Assembly (NCBI GenBank): GCA_963667005.1 | Contig: OY762937.1 | Coordinates: forward strand, 3,224,001-3,288,000 | Direction: 5' to 3' | From: G963662605 sp963667005 | GTDB lineage: Bacteria > Bacteroidota > Ignavibacteria > Ignavibacteriales > Ignavibacteriaceae | DNA length: 64,000 nt | In this document: positions 60,943-64,000 of the stretch, in pieces | Layout: the number at the start of each line of letters is the position of its first letter | Numbering within the stretch: the first letter of the stretch is position 1 | The notes under the pieces: model-generated | What the model was told of the DNA's origin: nothing | The model's input: the letters and a program-made list of their open reading frames with translations, nothing else | The model's database searches: none | Position numbers and translations under genes: made by a program

Positions 60943-62739
60943 TTATTCTTCCATCGTTGAGGCTATAACTTCTTCAAATGATGTCAGGCCTTCCTTAACT
61001 TTTTCAAAACCGCTCTCACGAAGATTTAAAGTACCATCCAATCGCGCTTGCTTGCGAATGCTTTCTTCATCAACCTCATCACCCGAGTGAACGATCAGGC
61101 TTCGCAATTCCTTAGTGAAATAGAGTCCTTCGTGTATCGCCATACGACCTTTATAACCGCTTCCGCCGCATTTTTCACATCCCGTACCGGCTTCATAAAT
61201 TTCATAATTTTTCCACTCTTCGTAATCAAGTCCGTATTGTTTAATAATTACCGGATCAAGATGTGTTGTCTTCTTTTTACAATTCGGACATAATTTACGA
61301 ATCAAACGCTGGGCAACAATAATGTTAATAGCATACGCAATAAGGAATGGTTCGATTCCCATTTTGTACAATCTTGCAACTGCGCTGGGCGCATCGTTAG
61401 TGTGCAGAGTTGAAAACGTCAAGTGACCCGTGTTTGCCATTTTAATAGCAATATCGGCAGTCTCCTTATCACGCATCTCACCAACAAGCACAATGTCCGG
61501 ATCGTGACGCAGAATAGCACGGATGGCCTGCTCGAAGTTCATCTTCACACCAATCTTCAACTGGCGCGCACCTTCGATAACATATTCCACTGGGTCTTCA
61601 ACTGTAAGAACATTTACCGTTGGATCAATCACCTGATACAATGCCGCAATCAACGTTGTACTCTTACCACTTCCTGTAGGACCCGTAAGGATGATCATAC
61701 CCTGGGGCTGTGAAATAGCCTTTTCAAACGCTGACTTAGCATATCCGAACAAACCGAGTTTGCTCAAATCCTTGATTACCTTGCGGTCATCAAGAATACG
61801 AATTACTATACTTTCAAATTTATTTTTCAATTCTGTACCTACCATCGGAAGCACAGATACACGGAAACGGATAATATGACCGTCAATTTCTCTTTGTATA
61901 AAGCCGTCCTGGGCTTTTTCACGTTCAAATCTGTCCAGGCCGCGTGAGCGGTCTTTCACTACTGCAATAACGGCTTCCGGAGAAGTATTATCCTGAACAT
62001 GCCACAATTGCAGATTGCCGTCCTGACGAAATACAATGTCAGTACGTTTGTTTGACCTTGGAACAAAGTGAATATCGCTGACTCCCTTACGAACGCCTTC
62101 AACCAAAGCGGCCTCAATAAGATTTACCAGCGCGCTCTTGTTGATTTCAGCATCAAGTTCAGTTTCATCAAGATTTGTAACGTCAGTATCTTCTACTGCA
62201 ATTTCAGAAGGAATTTCTTCAAGAAGTTTTAAGAATTCATTTTCAGGTGGAAACAATTTTTCGATAATTCGATCATATTGTTTCTTTTTGATGTAAATAA
62301 CTTCATACTTTTTTGCATTCAACCCGAATGCAATTTTCGGGATATTCCGATCAGTCGGATCAACAGCTGCAACGAGCAATTTATCTTTTTGCCTGTCATC
62401 AAACTTATAGGGCAGCACCCCGCTGCTATCCATCAGGCCTTTCAAATTTTCCCCAGCCTGTGTCATCATTTTCTTAATATTTTCAGCTAGATCGCCCGGA
62501 ATTTCTTCCGGATTGATATCAAACTCTCTGAAAGCATATAACGTGGCTACTTCGCTAAAAATTTTATCATGCTCATAACCAAAATCCTGCACAAGAATCT
62601 GCGCAAGATTTCTTTTGTTTTTATTTTTATCAGCATTTTTTGCAGTGAGTGCTTTCTCCAGCACATCAGCATCAATAATGCCTTTCTTAAAGAGTAGATA
62701 ACCGATTTTATCGGTAAACTCAATCGAATTATCTAACAT
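60943..62739 (-). CDS. pilB: Type IV pilus/type II secretion assembly ATPase (PilB/GspE)
   Basis: A 598-residue ATPase. The N-terminal MshEN/N1 domain starts FTDKIGYLLFKKGIIDADVL. Walker A is ILTGPTGSGKSTTLIAAL, the Asp box is VEDPVEYVIEGARQLKIGV, Walker B is HDPDIVLVGEMRDKETADIA, and the His box is TGHLTFSTLHTNDAPSAVAR. The zinc tetracysteine (CPNCKKK, later CEKCGGSGYKGR) is intact. ATG 62739 has GGAGG eight bases ahead. The ATG at 62760 would include that site and is rejected. It overlaps pilC by 11 bases. Drives pilin polymerisation. Confidence 0.95.
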   Translation of the reverse strand: MLDNSIEFTDKIGYLLFKKGIIDADVLEKALTAKNADKNKNKRNLAQILVQDFGYEHDKIFSEVATLYAFREFDINPEEIPGDLAENIKKMMTQAGENLKGLMDSSGVLPYKFDDRQKDKLLVAAVDPTDRNIPKIAFGLNAKKYEVIYIKKKQYDRIIEKLFPPENEFLKLLEEIPSEIAVEDTDVTNLDETELDAEINKSALVNLIEAALVEGVRKGVSDIHFVPRSNKRTDIVFRQDGNLQLWHVQDNTSPEAVIAVVKDRSRGLDRFEREKAQDGFIQREIDGHIIRFRVSVLPMVGTELKNKFESIVIRILDDRKVIKDLSKLGLFGYAKSAFEKAISQPQGMIILTGPTGSGKSTTLIAALYQVIDPTVNVLTVEDPVEYVIEGARQLKIGVKMNFEQAIRAILRHDPDIVLVGEMRDKETADIAIKMANTGHLTFSTLHTNDAPSAVARLYKMGIEPFLIAYAINIIVAQRLIRKLCPNCKKKTTHLDPVIIKQYGLDYEEWKNYEIYEAGTGCEKCGGSGYKGRMAIHEGLYFTKELRSLIVHSGDEVDEESIRKQARLDGTLNLRESGFEKVKEGLTSFEEVIASTMEE

Positions 62740-64000
62740 GGAAATAGCCTCCAAAAACATTGGTGATCATACCGTTACCGGGAGTTTTAGGTTTAATAGT
62801 TGCAGTCTCGGCAGAAACAAGTGTAAGTCCAATCATGACAATCATAATAAACATTGCAATAAATACCTGTACCATTTCGATAATATTTTTTAAACGGAAA
62901 ACCGTTTCGCTCTCATAATAATTCGCTAGCTGCAGTGCCGTGTTTTTAATTGTACCGGTTTCTTCACCTGAATGAAAACGTGACAAAGCAGTATCGGTAA
63001 ACACACCTGATTCTTTAAACGCATCAGTAATGCCGATACCACGCTTAATCATAAGCGGTATGGCAACATTTTTAATACGCGCCTCAAAGTAGGCGTTACC
63101 GGTTGCTTCAGCAGCGATTCTGATTGGTTCGATACTCTCCGCAGAACCACTGTACAACGTATAAAATACCCGGCAAAAAACTTCAATAGCCGTTTTGTGG
63201 ATTAATTGACCCATCACAGGCATACTGAACATATACCGATCCTTAATATACTTACCTTTTGGCGTAGTAAAAAATCTGCCACCAATAATGATGGGGAGAA
63301 AAATCAACGCGGCAATAATTATCATATGGTCGGTCAGAAAATCACTGATCTTCATTGTAGCCGCAGTCATAGGGGGCAAATCAATTCCGTTCTTCTGGAA
63401 TAGTTTTGCAGTAGCAGGAAAAATATATCCTACGTAATACAATACAGCTAAAAGCAGAACAAATACTGTAACCATAGGACTGATCAAAGCGCTTCTTAAA
63501 CTCTTTTTGAATTCCTGCTGGCGTTCAAGAAACTTTGCAGTTGCGCGATAAATTTCCATCATGTTACCGCTCTTTGATGCGAGTCCAAGCATGTATGCAG
63601 TAAATTTACCAAACACACTTTGATAGCGTAAATAAAGAACCTGGCTATCTGTACCTTTTTTTAACTCGTTGTTAATGTCACGCAGTGTTTCCCGTAGAGT
63701 TTTGTTCTGTGTATCATTTATCAAAAGTGTCATAATTTCACCGAACTGCAGTTTTTGTTCCATCAGTTCAGCGCTAATTTTAACGTATGTAACGATTTCC
63801 TGTGCGGGTGGTTTAGGAGTAAAATCTAAAAGGACTTTGTTAACGGTAATTTTATCATAACCAAGACGTGTGAGGGCTTCAACAACTTCCTGCCGGCTAA
63901 ATGCTTTTTGCTCGCCTTTAATGGGTTTTTCATTTCCCTTGCTTGCAGTATATAGCCAACCGCTCTTTTTTTCAATGGTTTTAAGGTTCAGATGGTTTTT
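62729..64000 (-). CDS. pilC: Pilus assembly inner-membrane protein (PilC/GspF), 5' end beyond the window
   Basis: The frame is open all the way to the right edge, with no stop in 63764-64000. The internal ATG at 63763 is therefore not the start, and the gene is truncated by the window. About 424 residues are seen. The N-terminal part contains AFSRQEVVEALTRLGYDK, then the first GspF domain, a membrane helix (ISPMVTVFVLLLAVLYYVGY), a second GspF domain with YTLYSGSAESIEPIRIAAEA and ESGVFTDTALSRFHSGEETG, and helices near the C-terminus (MVQVFIAMFIMIVMIGLTLV). PilC is the membrane platform that couples ATPase and pilin. Confidence 0.92.
   Translation of the reverse strand, partial: KNHLNLKTIEKKSGWLYTASKGNEKPIKGEQKAFSRQEVVEALTRLGYDKITVNKVLLDFTPKPPAQEIVTYVKISAELMEQKLQFGEIMTLLINDTQNKTLRETLRDINNELKKGTDSQVLYLRYQSVFGKFTAYMLGLASKSGNMMEIYRATAKFLERQQEFKKSLRSALISPMVTVFVLLLAVLYYVGYIFPATAKLFQKNGIDLPPMTAATMKISDFLTDHMIIIAALIFLPIIIGGRFFTTPKGKYIKDRYMFSMPVMGQLIHKTAIEVFCRVFYTLYSGSAESIEPIRIAAEATGNAYFEARIKNVAIPLMIKRGIGITDAFKESGVFTDTALSRFHSGEETGTIKNTALQLANYYESETVFRLKNIIEMVQVFIAMFIMIVMIGLTLVSAETATIKPKTPGNGMITNVFGGYFHVR

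Noticed and set aside
63703..63763. ATG at 63763 as the start of pilC.
   Set aside because: The frame stays open to the window edge and encodes the usual GspF N-terminal region, so this ATG is internal.

Overview
The window looks like chromosomal DNA from a member of the Bacteroidota/Ignavibacteriota (FCB) side of the tree, most like Ignavibacteria. Two exported proteins end in the C-terminal sorting domain that begins NYPNPFNPTT, and a third ends in a shorter YPNPFNG form. There is also a PorV-type outer-membrane protein, a carboxypeptidase-regulatory-plus-TonB receptor, and AT-rich intergenic DNA. That placement is inference from protein style. I saw no rRNA, tRNA, CRISPR array, prophage or insertion sequence. 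Apart from two genes at 49.3-52.4 kb, every gene is on the minus strand.

Layout, left to right. (1) 0-3.1 kb: the 5' part of an NfeD-type membrane protease gene, then the housekeeping cluster tgt-yajC-ribBA. (2) 3.2-5.4 kb: an ECF sigma factor with a translationally coupled anti-sigma-like membrane protein. (3) 5.5-17.1 kb: cell-surface genes. These are a TonB-dependent receptor, a 1.2 kb-residue surface protein, a PorV-like barrel, two exported proteins with type IX sorting domains, and two tiny paralogous membrane proteins. The small genes are accompanied by two copies of a hairpin element that looks like conserved RNA. (4) 17.3-48.8 kb: a very large polysaccharide locus, read right to left. 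It holds sugar-nucleotide enzymes, flippase, polymerase, four GT4 glycosyltransferases, two acyltransferases, two initiating phosphoglycosyl transferases, a Wzi-like barrel and, embedded in it, a secreted type IX protein and an ATPase. (5) 49.3-56.0 kb: a signalling island with an NtrC-type activator, two hybrid kinases, a receiver fused to a kinase dimerisation domain, and a lone receiver. (6) 56.0-64.0 kb: a type IV pilus/type II secretion-like machine encoded as pilC-pilB-pilT-pilMN-pilOP-secretin. Its genes are fused and it continues into the signalling genes.

How it works together. The polysaccharide locus can be read as a Wzx/Wzy glycan factory. CapE-CapF-CapG homologues would make UDP-N-acetyl-L-fucosamine. 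WlbA, WlbB and a DegT aminotransferase would make a diacetamido-uronic acid. GmhA, HddA and an HddC-like enzyme would make GDP-D-glycero-D-manno-heptose, which the neighbouring Gmd and SDR enzymes may turn into a 6-deoxyheptose. Wza/Wzb/Wzc-type export genes are not in the window. The pilus operon and the two-component genes overlap or nearly abut, so they are probably co-transcribed, and the divergent NtrC/kinase pair probably forms one regulatory unit with them.

Most likely to be new are the paired RNA-like hairpins with G-U-preserving variation at 15.2 and 15.6 kb next to the small membrane paralogs, the receiver-DHp protein that lacks an ATPase domain, and the fused PilMN and PilOP proteins.
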